Positions 23,966 through 32,100 of a stretch of 36,480 nt of DNA are shown here, piece after piece (position 1 is the stretch's first letter; each line of letters starts with the position of its first letter). Position numbers and translations under genes: made by a program. Below the pieces are notes generated by a model. The model was given only the letters and a program-made list of their open reading frames with translations. It had not been told where the DNA came from and ran no database searches. The DNA is from Firmicutes bacterium CAG:460 (GTDB lineage: Bacteria > Bacillota_I > Bacilli_A > RF39 > UBA660): the NCBI GenBank assembly GCA_000437355.1, contig FR899769.1:1381-37860 (forward strand), read 5' to 3'.

Positions 23966-25015
23966 TTACTTTATATATTTTTTTACTAATTCATTAAAGC
24001 CATTGATATCTTTTGCAAAATAAACTTTACCAGTTAAGATATCTGCTACAAAATATAAGTAATCTGTATCAGCTGGATTTAATGCTGCATTTATACTTCC
24101 AATTGATGGATTACAAATTGGTCCAACAGGAAGTCCAATAAATGTAGTAACTCTAGTATTATAAGGGTTTTCATCATTTAAGTCAACTGTTGTTAGGATT
24201 TCATCCATACTTTTTTGAACCCCATAATAACTGGTAACATCCATTCCTAAGCTCATATTCATATCAAGTCTTTTATAAATTACTTGTGTAACCATCGCTC
24301 TATCACTATTACTATTTGCTTCTTTTTCAGCTATACTTGCAATAGTTAACAATTCATGAACACTTAACTTGTTACTTGTTATTTCATTCTTTAAAGGACT
24401 TAACTTTTCGTTTGTTACATTAAGCATCTTTCTAACCACTTGATCTAAAGTTGTATCTTTATAAAAATCATATGTTTCAGGGAATAAATAACCTTCTAAA
24501 GCATAATAAATATCTTCATCTAGGATATCTTCAGTTAAAAACCAATAATCAGCTATTAAACCTTTTAAGAAAGCTTTATCATTTATATCTTTAATACTTT
24601 TATCATAATCTAAGTTAGTTTCTTCACTAATTAACTTAAGCATTTCTTTTAAAGTAATTCCTTCTTTTAGAGTAATTCTTGATGATGCTTTTAAATTTTT
24701 AATAACATCTCCACTATTTAAAGATTTAACTATGTCTTTAGTAGACATATCTCTTGTAAATTCATAATTTCCAGCTTGAAAATTCTTATTTCCACTAACT
24801 AAAACATATATAATTGTAGCATATTTACTTTTAATTAATTTAGCATCTTTTAAATTTGCTATAATCGTTTCTTTTCCTTCCCCTTTTTTAACAGTAAATT
24901 CTACAACTTTATTACTCTTACTAACTGGTGTTAAAAAAATAAAGAATGTTATTATAAAAACTACTATTACTCCTAAAATAACCCCTAAAATTATAAATAA
25001 TTTTTTATTCTTCAT
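23966..25015 (-). CDS. mltG: Endolytic murein transglycosylase MltG
   Basis: 349 residues. One N-terminal membrane helix (about 5-28), a LysM-like region (TVKKGEGKETIIANLKDAKLI), then the YceG catalytic domain with ELLTIASIAEKEA containing the catalytic glutamate, and GLPVGPICNPSIGSINAALNP near the end. It cuts nascent glycan strands outside the cytoplasmic membrane and sets their length. Start ATG overlaps the previous stop (TAATG). Confidence 0.95.
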   Translation of the reverse strand: MKNKKLFIILGVILGVIVVFIITFFIFLTPVSKSNKVVEFTVKKGEGKETIIANLKDAKLIKSKYATIIYVLVSGNKNFQAGNYEFTRDMSTKDIVKSLNSGDVIKNLKASSRITLKEGITLKEMLKLISEETNLDYDKSIKDINDKAFLKGLIADYWFLTEDILDEDIYYALEGYLFPETYDFYKDTTLDQVVRKMLNVTNEKLSPLKNEITSNKLSVHELLTIASIAEKEANSNSDRAMVTQVIYKRLDMNMSLGMDVTSYYGVQKSMDEILTTVDLNDENPYNTRVTTFIGLPVGPICNPSIGSINAALNPADTDYLYFVADILTGKVYFAKDINGFNELVKKYIK

Positions 25016-25272
25016 TAATTACCACTTTCTTTCTTATTAATTAAGCTTTGCACTTGCATAAATATATTATCTATTACTTCAAGCATATTTTTATCTTCTA
25101 CTTTACTTATTACTTGCATACCATTTAAAAATTTATAACTTCCAACATAACATATTATATCACCGATTTTATTTACTTCATTTTTAGTATATATTATAAA
25201 TGTTTTATCATCTATAGCTATTTTTATAATTGGCTTAAATACTTCATTATCTATTATCAATTTATTTATCAT
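25015..25272 (-). CDS. Small protein in the position of YrzB (DUF1292-like)
   Basis: 85 residues, acidic and soluble. Pattern KTFIIYTKNEVNKIGDIICYVGSYKF followed by a helical end (NMLEVIDNIFMQVQSLI) is compatible with a divergent DUF1292 protein. That family sits between ruvX and mltG in Bacillus (yrzB). Overlaps ruvX by 11 bases and mltG by one. Similarity is weak by eye, so the family name rests on synteny. Confidence 0.55.
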   Translation of the reverse strand: MINKLIIDNEVFKPIIKIAIDDKTFIIYTKNEVNKIGDIICYVGSYKFLNGMQVISKVEDKNMLEVIDNIFMQVQSLINKKESGN

Positions 25273-25684
25273 TATTACACCTTTTTAAGTATCCTTCAAG
25301 GATTAATACTGCAGATACGATATCTGTTTTATTTTTCTCATTTATTTTTTTAACGCCATTATTTTTCATAATGTTTATAGCTTCAACAGTTGTTAGTCTT
25401 TCATCTTCAAGAATTACTTTTATACCTTTTTTTCCTAACATATCCTTAAAATTCAAACTACGTTTGGCTGCAAAACCCATAGTATTATCCATATTTTTAG
25501 GTAAACCAAGTACTACTGTAGTAATATTTTTTTCATTTATTATATCCATTAACTTTTTTAAAGCATCTTCATAATCTTCAGATTTAAATTTAATAAGGGT
25601 AAGAGGACTTACTAAAGTATTTGTTTTATCACTAATAGCAACACCAAGTGAAGTTGTTCCTAAATCTAATCCTAAATATCTCAT
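25262..25684 (-). CDS. ruvX: Putative pre-16S rRNA nuclease / RuvX (YqgF)
   Basis: 140 residues, RNase H-like fold. MRYLGLDLGTTSLGVAISD holds the first catalytic aspartate (D7), VVLGLPKNMDNTMG the family motif, and LEDERLTTVEA and KTDIVSAVLILEGYL the other acidic positions. Processes the 16S rRNA 5' end in related bacteria. Starts one base after the stop of ireB. Confidence 0.95.
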   Translation of the reverse strand: MRYLGLDLGTTSLGVAISDKTNTLVSPLTLIKFKSEDYEDALKKLMDIINEKNITTVVLGLPKNMDNTMGFAAKRSLNFKDMLGKKGIKVILEDERLTTVEAINIMKNNGVKKINEKNKTDIVSAVLILEGYLKRCNNDK

Positions 25685-25685
25685 T

Positions 25686-25931
25686 TTAACGTCCTAGATA
25701 AGCATTTATTAAAGACATTAATACTTCACTTCGATCAAATTGTATTAATTTAGCTCTTGAATGATTAAAAGTTGTAATGTATTTGCTGTCCCCACTTAAG
25801 AGATAACCAACCAGTTGATTTGTAGCATTATAACCTTTAAATTCTAAAGCCTCAATTACTTCATTAATAGTCATCAAAATAAGTTCTTGTCTTAATTCTT
25901 TAACATTAAATATAGTTGTTTTATTATCCAT
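25686..25931 (-). CDS. ireB: IreB family regulatory phosphoprotein
   Basis: 81 residues, start MDNKTTIF chosen because GGGTGAAG precedes the ATG at 25931. Family landmarks are GYNATNQLVGYLLSGDSKYIT and the end RSEVLMSLINAYLG. In Enterococcus IreB is a small substrate of the PASTA kinase IreK, phosphorylated on N-terminal threonines; T5 and T6 occur here. First gene of the operon down to greA. The kinase is not in the window. Confidence 0.93.
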   Translation of the reverse strand: MDNKTTIFNVKELRQELILMTINEVIEALEFKGYNATNQLVGYLLSGDSKYITTFNHSRAKLIQFDRSEVLMSLINAYLGR

Positions 25932-25960
25932 AACTTCACCCACTATCAAATTACAAATTT

Positions 25961-25989
25961 ATTTTATCAAAAAAAACAAAAAATTGCAA
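25961..25989 (-). promoter_or_regulatory. Promoter of the ireB-ruvX-mltG-trmR-trhP operon
   Basis: Minus strand TTGCAA (25984-25989), 17 bases, TAAAAT (25961-25966), just upstream of the ireB ribosome site. Confidence 0.75.
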
Positions 25990-25996
25990 TAAAAAA

Positions 25997-26018
25997 GGAA
26001 TGAAGAAAACTTCATTCC
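25997..26018 (-). terminator. Terminator after the AAA ATPase gene's 3' region
   Basis: Arms GGAATGAA/TTCATTCC, loop GAAAAC; on the minus strand followed by TTTTTTATTG. About 200 bases beyond the AAA gene stop. Confidence 0.8.
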
Positions 26019-26221
26019 GTAGTATTTCCCAATTCGTTTGTATTTTTAAAAGAAAACTTTAATACTTAATATTGTAGGAACTATAAGACTATAATTTATA
26101 TTATAGAAAGGTTTGTAAAAGAGTTAATGATTAACAAACAAAAAATATATATGGGAAACCTACTTGATAATGATAGCAGTCGATTGTGAAATTTTTGTGA
26201 AGTTTTTGTGAAATGTCATAG

Positions 26222-27070
26222 TTACTCAAATTTAGTCGAATTGTCTTTAAAAAAATTATAATATATTTTCATATTTTCAAGTTCCCACCAATTTTTAGTT
26301 TTTGTAGGAACTGTATCTAAGTCATAAATGGTAGCATCATTCATTCCTAAAATAAATGGTGAATGGGTAGCAATAATAAATTGACAGTTAAAGAACCTAG
26401 CAGACTCTTCTAAGAACTTAGTTAACTTCAATTGCATTGATGCGGACATGCTATTTTCAGGTTCATCAAGAAGATACACACTATTATCTTTAATCTCAGA
26501 TATAAAATACATTAAAGCGGTTTCTCCATTTGATTGTTCACTGACATCTTTATTTAACATTTTCCCTCGAATAAATGAAGAAGCACTCATTTTTTTAGCA
26601 TCAACCTCATTTTTAATACTTTGATAATCTTTGATATCTCTGATACTAGTACTTTTACAATTAAAATATTCTTTTAATAAAGCTTCTCTTTGATTAAACA
26701 TTCGATTATTAATTCTTTTAACATTATATATATAATCAAATACATCATCACTTTTAATAATTTTAATTTCATCCGGTGTTTCATAAGTCATTTTATAAGT
26801 ACATCCATCAACATAACTTTGAAACATTTCTCCACTGCCATCATGCCCTTTAGCATTAAGTTTTTCAGCAATTATCTTTAATATCGTAGATTTTCCAGAA
26901 CCATTACTACCATAAAGAATTGTAACATTAGAAAAGTTTATTTTTTCAAATCTTTTTTCTGGAAACATTCTAAATGGATATTGATTATGAAAATATGTTC
27001 TTCTTTCATTAATTAGAAAGCCATTTTCATAATCTTCACTCAACAAATTAAATTCTTTTAAATAAACCAT
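26222..27070 (-). CDS. AAA family ATPase (ABC/OLD-like, single gene)
   Basis: 282 residues from MVYLKEFNLL, start set by GGTGG. Walker A YGSNGSGKST (54-62); signature-like SEQSNGETALMYF; Walker B VYLLDEPENSMS; H-loop IIATHSPFIL. This is the layout of RecF/OLD-type soluble ATPases of the AAA_15/21 group, involved in DNA repair, phage defence or toxin systems. No partner nuclease or TOPRIM domain is fused, and no second gene is adjacent in the same operon. Substrate unknown. It follows the NUDIX gene but a hairpin separates them. Confidence 0.85.
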   Translation of the reverse strand: MVYLKEFNLLSEDYENGFLINERRTYFHNQYPFRMFPEKRFEKINFSNVTILYGSNGSGKSTILKIIAEKLNAKGHDGSGEMFQSYVDGCTYKMTYETPDEIKIIKSDDVFDYIYNVKRINNRMFNQREALLKEYFNCKSTSIRDIKDYQSIKNEVDAKKMSASSFIRGKMLNKDVSEQSNGETALMYFISEIKDNSVYLLDEPENSMSASMQLKLTKFLEESARFFNCQFIIATHSPFILGMNDATIYDLDTVPTKTKNWWELENMKIYYNFFKDNSTKFE

Positions 27071-27111
27071 TATAACCACCTACATTAATAATATCACAAT
27101 AAAAAACAAAA

Positions 27112-27139
27112 AGCAAACATTTATTTGCAAACATTTGCT
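27112..27139 (-). terminator. Probable terminator of the NUDIX gene
   Basis: AGCAAA and TTTGCT bracket repeated ACATTT elements; on the minus strand TTTTTGTTTTTT follows. The stem overlaps the NUDIX stop codon. Confidence 0.5.
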
Positions 27140-27563
27140 ATTCATATATTATTCCACTCAAATACCTTTCTATAACTACTTTACTTGGTTTATACATATT
27201 TTCAGGTAAATTATTAATATCAAACCATTTCCATTCTAAGATAGTTTCTGGTTCCATCGCTTTAATTTCCCCTTCATAAGAACTAACTAAAAAACCTGCT
27301 GTAACATAATGAGCTGTATCAGTCATATCATCAGATAAACAGATAAGTTTTAAGTCTTTGGCAATTAAACTAGTTTCTTCCTCTAGTTCTCTTTTGGCAG
27401 CATCCACTAGCTTTTCCATGAACTCAACTTTACCACCAGGCATAGTCCATGTACCTTCTCCCTTTAGTTCACTCGAAGCTTTCACTTTATCAGGATTACG
27501 AAGTCCAAGTAACACCTTATTATCCTTTAATATCATAACACCAACACCTAATCCAGGCCTCAT
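27138..27563 (-). CDS. NUDIX hydrolase
   Basis: 141 residues. The Nudix box is at about 44-66 (GGKVEFMEKLVDAAKRELEEETSL). It keeps the catalytic REUxEE core, but the usual glycine after EE is T in EETSL. Upstream WTMPGG is typical of the MutT/ADP-ribose type. It would hydrolyse a nucleoside diphosphate-linked compound; substrate cannot be read. GTGGAGATGA precedes the start; an extended -10 (TGGTAAAAT) is seen upstream. Confidence 0.92.
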   Translation of the reverse strand: MRPGLGVGVMILKDNKVLLGLRNPDKVKASSELKGEGTWTMPGGKVEFMEKLVDAAKRELEEETSLIAKDLKLICLSDDMTDTAHYVTAGFLVSSYEGEIKAMEPETILEWKWFDINNLPENMYKPSKVVIERYLSGIIYE

Positions 27564-27624
27564 AAAATCATCTCCACATTTATTTTACCATAAAAATTTG
27601 TTATAATAAAGATGGAGATAAATT

Positions 27625-28188
27625 ATGAATAGAGAAAAAGCGTTAAAATTATTAAAAAAATATAATAAGGAAGAATATCATGTTAGACATGGTTTGATGG
27701 TTGAAGCAATAATGAGATATATTGCACAGGATTATGGATATGATAAAGATTTCTGGGGTATTGCTGGCCAACTTCATGATGTCGATTATGAAATGTATCC
27801 TGAAGAACATTGTGTTAAGTGCATTGAACTTTTAAAAGAAATTGATGCAAGTGATGAACTTATTCATGCTGTATGTAGCCATGGGTATGAACTATGCAGT
27901 GATGTTGAACCAACTCATTTTATGGAAAAAGTTTTATATACATGTGATGAGTTAACAGGTATAATTGCATCCTTAATTAATATGAGACCATCTCACAATG
28001 CTCAAGGAATGGAAGTTGCCACTTTAAAGAAGAAGTTTAAAGATAAAACTTTTGCAAGAGGTTGTTCTAGAGATATTATTAAAAAAGGATGCGAAATGTT
28101 AGGTTGGGACTTAAATGAATTATTTGAAAAGTACATTAAAGCTATTGAAATAAATGAAGAACAAAATGAAAATGATTTAAAAAATTAA
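27625..28188 (+). CDS. HD-domain hydrolase
   Basis: 187 residues. Metal ligands H22 (YHVRHGLMVE), H51-D52 (GQLHDVDYEM) and D near 108 (YTCDELTGII) form a standard HD pattern; HAVCSHGYEL gives further histidines. Related to HDIG phosphohydrolases of nucleotides; substrate unknown. The C-terminal 15 residues are highly acidic. Start follows GATGGAGATAA, TATAAT at 27602-27607. Confidence 0.88.
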   Translation: MNREKALKLLKKYNKEEYHVRHGLMVEAIMRYIAQDYGYDKDFWGIAGQLHDVDYEMYPEEHCVKCIELLKEIDASDELIHAVCSHGYELCSDVEPTHFMEKVLYTCDELTGIIASLINMRPSHNAQGMEVATLKKKFKDKTFARGCSRDIIKKGCEMLGWDLNELFEKYIKAIEINEEQNENDLKN

Positions 28189-28196
28189 AATATATG

Positions 28197-28225
28197 AAAA
28201 AAACTAAGTTTACACTTAGTTTTTT
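28197..28225. terminator. Bidirectional terminator between HD gene and tRNAs
   Basis: AAAAAACTAAGT / ACTTAGTTTTTT with loop TTAC; ends the HD gene and the tRNA transcript coming from the right. Confidence 0.8.
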
Positions 28226-28260
28226 AAATTGAATTCCCTACAAGCGATTACAATAAAAAA

Positions 28261-28345
28261 TGGTGCAGGCGAAGGGACTTGAACCCCCACGGAATATTCC
28301 ACTAGATCCTAAGTCTAGCGCGTCTACCAGTTCCGCCACGCCTGC
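28261..28345 (-). tRNA. tRNA-Leu (UAG anticodon)
   Basis: 85 nt including an encoded CCA. Acceptor arms GCAGGCG/CGCCTGC pair fully. Anticodon stem CTAGA/TCTAG holds loop CTTAGGA with TAG at 34-36. A long variable arm (TGGAATATTCCG) is typical of leucine tRNA, and the T-arm GGGGTTCAAGTCCC is normal. Confidence 0.95.
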
Positions 28346-28351
28346 CTAAAA

Positions 28352-28428
28352 TGGTGGACCTCGCAGGACTCGAACCTGCGACAACCCGGTTATGAGCCGG
28401 GGGCTCTAACCAACTGAGCTAGAGGTCC
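28352..28428 (-). tRNA. tRNA with CAU anticodon (Ile2 or elongator Met)
   Basis: 77 nt including CCA. Acceptor GGACCTC/GAGGTCC, anticodon loop CTCATAA in stem CCCGG/CCGGG, T-loop GGTTCGAGTCC. Base pairs 4-69 and 5-68 are C-G, which in Escherichia coli favour recognition by TilS (Ile2, lysidine). It also resembles Bacillus Ile2-type sequence. It lacks the three G-C pairs required of an initiator, so it is not fMet. Confidence 0.9.
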
Positions 28429-28440
28429 ATGACAATATTA

Positions 28441-28469
28441 ATATTATCACAATTTTTATAATCTGACAA
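28441..28469 (-). promoter_or_regulatory. Promoter of the two-tRNA transcript
   Basis: Minus strand TTGTCA (28464-28469), 17 bases, TAATAT (28441-28446), about 12 bases before the CAU tRNA. Confidence 0.7.
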
Positions 28470-28492
28470 GTAGTTTTTAATAAAAAATTTAA

Positions 28493-28524
28493 AAAACTTA
28501 AGCAACCCCCGAAGCTTAAGTTTT
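28493..28524 (-). terminator. Terminator of the gene at 28534
   Basis: Arms AAAACTTAAGC/GCTTAAGTTTT, ten-base loop; followed on the minus strand by TTTAAATTTTTT. Confidence 0.8.
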
Positions 28525-28533
28525 ATTAACTAA

Positions 28534-28953
28534 TTATTTATCTTGTAACATATTAAGTAAATCAATTTTAAACATGTCTTTTGAAGCATTAGCTTTAGAA
28601 ATCATAATACCTTTATAAGTTGTAAGTTCAGACCTATGACCTTCTAAAAGAATTTCAGATGGTGTAATAGTTTCTAAAACTACAACTTCGTCTTTTTTAT
28701 GAACTGTATAAACTAATTTAACTTCACCATGAATTTGAGCAAACATCTTATCACTTGGTAATTTAAGTTCATATGTTTCAGTACCATTTTTCTTATTTAC
28801 AGAAATTAATTCCCCTACAAAATTACCATTTCTTAAAGCTGGATAATAGTCAAAGTTTAATTTCTTAAACGCTAACATATTATACTTCTTTAATGCTCTT
28901 TCTAGTTTTTTAAATTCATTTTCACAGACGTATTCTAAAACGTATCCTTTCAT
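28534..28953 (-). CDS. Unknown cytoplasmic protein
   Basis: 139 residues from MKGYVLEYVCENEF. An AGGGGG site upstream of 28953 sets this start; the frame upstream to 29043 is AT-rich with no site. Predicted alpha/beta, soluble, with no signal or membrane segment. Charged N-terminal helix (about 10-26), then strands including FVGELISVNKKNGTETYELKLP and KLVYTVHKKDEVVVLETI. No family or catalytic motif recognised. Monocistronic, followed by a terminator. Confidence 0.7.
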   Translation of the reverse strand: MKGYVLEYVCENEFKKLERALKKYNMLAFKKLNFDYYPALRNGNFVGELISVNKKNGTETYELKLPSDKMFAQIHGEVKLVYTVHKKDEVVVLETITPSEILLEGHRSELTTYKGIMISKANASKDMFKIDLLNMLQDK

Positions 28954-29115
28954 TTTTCCATACCCCCTAATTACTCGAACAATTATATTATACCACAAAC
29001 TGCAATTTTTGTCAAATTCGTGTAAATTTATCATAATGTTCATAGTATTTCCACATTGGAGCTAAATTATAACATTTTCGACAACGTTTGTCAAATTTTT
29101 TTTAAAAAAATATTA

Positions 29116-29142
29116 AAAAACCGAGATTTTACCTCGATTTTT
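29116..29142 (-). terminator. Terminator of dnaE-polC
   Basis: On the minus strand AAAAATCGAG / CTCGGTTTTT; the T-G wobble pairs only in that strand, showing the direction. Begins two bases after the polC stop. Confidence 0.7.
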
Positions 29143-29143
29143 C

Positions 29144-32100
29144 TTAGAATAAACTTAATTGAGCTGACTCAGGCATTCCTTCAAAAACACCTAATTCTCT
29201 TAAGGAATTTATAGTAGATTGATTTACTTTACCACGATTTTGGAAGTCTTCTACACAATAAAATGGTTTCTTATTTCTTTCTTCTACTATTTTATTTGCA
29301 ATGTTTTCCCCTAGTCCATCCAAAGCCATAAATGGTAAATACAAGCATTTATTTTCTTCATCAATATAGAATGTCTTAGCTAAAGACTTAGTTATATCAA
29401 TATTTTTAAAAGAAAATCCTCGAGCAAGCATTTCTAGGGCTACAGCTAAAGTATCTCCAACCGCTTGTTCTTTGGCAGTTGCTCCATAACCTTTTTCTTT
29501 TATTTCAATAAGTCTGCGTTTTATACCCTCATATCCTTTAAGCATAGCATTTATATCAAAATCACTTCTTCTGATACTAAAATAAGCTGAATAATAATAT
29601 AAAGGATAATAAACTTTAAACCAAGCAACACGATATGCCATCATAACATAAGCACAAGCATGAGCTTTAGGAAACATATACTCTATTTTACGACAACATT
29701 CAATGAACCATTCTGGAACACTAAATTCTCGCATATAAGCAACATGTTCATTCCAAGCATCTGGTTCTTTCTTTGCTTTTCCTTTACGAACAAACTCCGA
29801 TATTTTGAAAGCTCGAGATGGGTCAAGACCATAATTAATTAAACTAACCATGATATCATCACGACAACCAACAACTTCATTAAATGATGCAACATTATTG
29901 ACAATTAAATCACGCACGTTTCCTTGCCATACGTTGGTTCCGTGGGAAAGACCTGCAATCTTAACTAAATCGGCAAAGTGAGTTGGTTTAATTTCTAGAA
30001 GCATGTTTATAGCAAAGTTTGTACCAAATTCTGGGATACCTAAAGTACCAGTTTTACATAAAATTTGTTCTTCTGAAACTTTCAATGCCTTCGGAGATGT
30101 AAATAAACTAATTATATTTTTATCATCAAAAGGTATTTCTTCTTTAATATCTATTCCGGTTGTGTCTCCTAGATACCTAAGCATTGTTGGGTCATCGTGT
30201 CCAAGTATATCAAGCTTTAAGACATTATCATGAATTGCGTGGAAATCAAAGTGTGTTGTATACCAGGTACTATCTGGTTCATCTGCAGGATATTGATATG
30301 GTGTAAAATCAAATACATCCATATACTGAGGAATAACAATAATACCACCGGGATGTTGCCCAGTTGTTCTTTTTACTCCCGTACATCCAATAGAAATTCG
30401 TTCTATTTCTGTATTATTTAAAATAATACCTTTATCTTCACAATAAGCTTTTACATAACCAAATGCAGTTTTTTCAGCAACAGTTGAAATAGTACCAGCA
30501 CGATAAGCATGGTCTTCACCAAATAATACTTTAACATGGTTGTGGGCATCAGCTTGATTATCCCCCGAAAAGTTAAGGTCAATATCTGGAACTTTTTCGG
30601 CTTTAAATCCTAAGAATGTCGCAAATGGCATATCTTGCCCTTCTTTTTTTAGTTTTGTTCCGCATTCACAAGTTCTATCAGGCATATCATATCCAGATGG
30701 ATAAAGATTTGCTAGACTTTCACCAGCCTCATTTTCAAAATAAGATTTTTTACATTTCGGACATACATAATGTGGTGGAAGTCCATTAACTTCAGTTATT
30801 CCCATCATTGTTGCAACTAAACTTGAACCAACTGAACCACGTGAACCCACAAAATAACCATCTTCATTTGATTTTTTAACTAATTTTTCAGCAATTAGAT
30901 AAATAACGTCGTATCCACCACCAATAATACCAGCAAGTTCAGCTTCAAGTCTTTCCTCAATATTTTTAGGAAGTGGGTCACCATATATTTCATGGGCTTT
31001 ATTATAAACCATTTCTTTAGTTACTTCAGCACTATTTTCCAAAACTGGGGTATATAATTTATCTCTAATAATTTGTAAATGTTCAACCATATCAGCAACT
31101 TTATTAGTATTGGTAACAACTATTTCTTTTGCTAAATCATCACCTAAGAATGCAAACGCATCAAGCATTTCCTCGGTAGTCATAAAATACATATTTGGTA
31201 ACTCTAATCCTTCTCTATTTAAAGGATGGATTTTACCATTAGTTTTTTGGTGAACAATAACCTTACGATAGATTAAATCTTCTGGTCTTAGATTATGAAC
31301 ATCCCCGGTAGCACATACAAGTTTACCCATTGACTTTGCAGTTTTAACCAGTCTTGAAACATAGCCATTATATTCCATAATATTGTGAAACTTTTTATCT
31401 TCGCCGATTAAATGAGTACATGCAGAAGCTGGTTGAACCTCAATATAATCATAAAAGTTCATTAAATCTTTTAAGTCTTCATCACTCATTCCATAACCTT
31501 TATCAAAGACTTCACCATTAACACAACCACTACCAACAATTAAACCTTCACGTAAATTAATTAAATCTGTTCTTGGTATTTTGGCATCTTTTCCTTTATA
31601 TAAGTACTTTGTATTAGCTAAACTTATTATTTTAAATAGATTTTTTAACCCCACAGGATTTTTAGCTATAACAGTTAAATGAAAAGGTCTTGCAAACTTA
31701 ATAGCATTTTCTTTATCTGCTAATGTTTCTAAATCAATAGTTGTTTTAATATTTTGACTTTTTAATTCATTTAGCATTTTATAAAAACATTTACTTGTTC
31801 CTTCACAGTCATAATCTGCTCTATGATGTTTATCTTCATCCCATTCAACTTCTAAGTTTTTAACTAAAGTAGAAAGTTTATGGTTTCTCCATGTTGGATA
31901 CATATTTCTAGCAAGTCCCATTGTATCTACAACAGTATTATTAAACTCACCTAGATTATATTTTTTACAAGCACTTGTTACAAAAGAAATATCAAATTGA
32001 GCATTGTGAGCAACTAAAGGTAAATCTCCACAAAACTCTAAGAATCTCCTAGTTACATTTTCTTCACTATCTTTACCTACTAACATTTCATCAGTGATAT

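Noticed and set aside
26222..27563. AAA ATPase plus NUDIX as a defence operon
   Set aside because: A terminator-like hairpin separates them and the NUDIX looks like an ordinary housekeeping type; no nuclease partner.
28352..28428. Initiator tRNA-fMet
   Set aside because: Position 1 pairs normally in the acceptor stem and the anticodon stem lacks the required three consecutive G-C pairs on the correct side.
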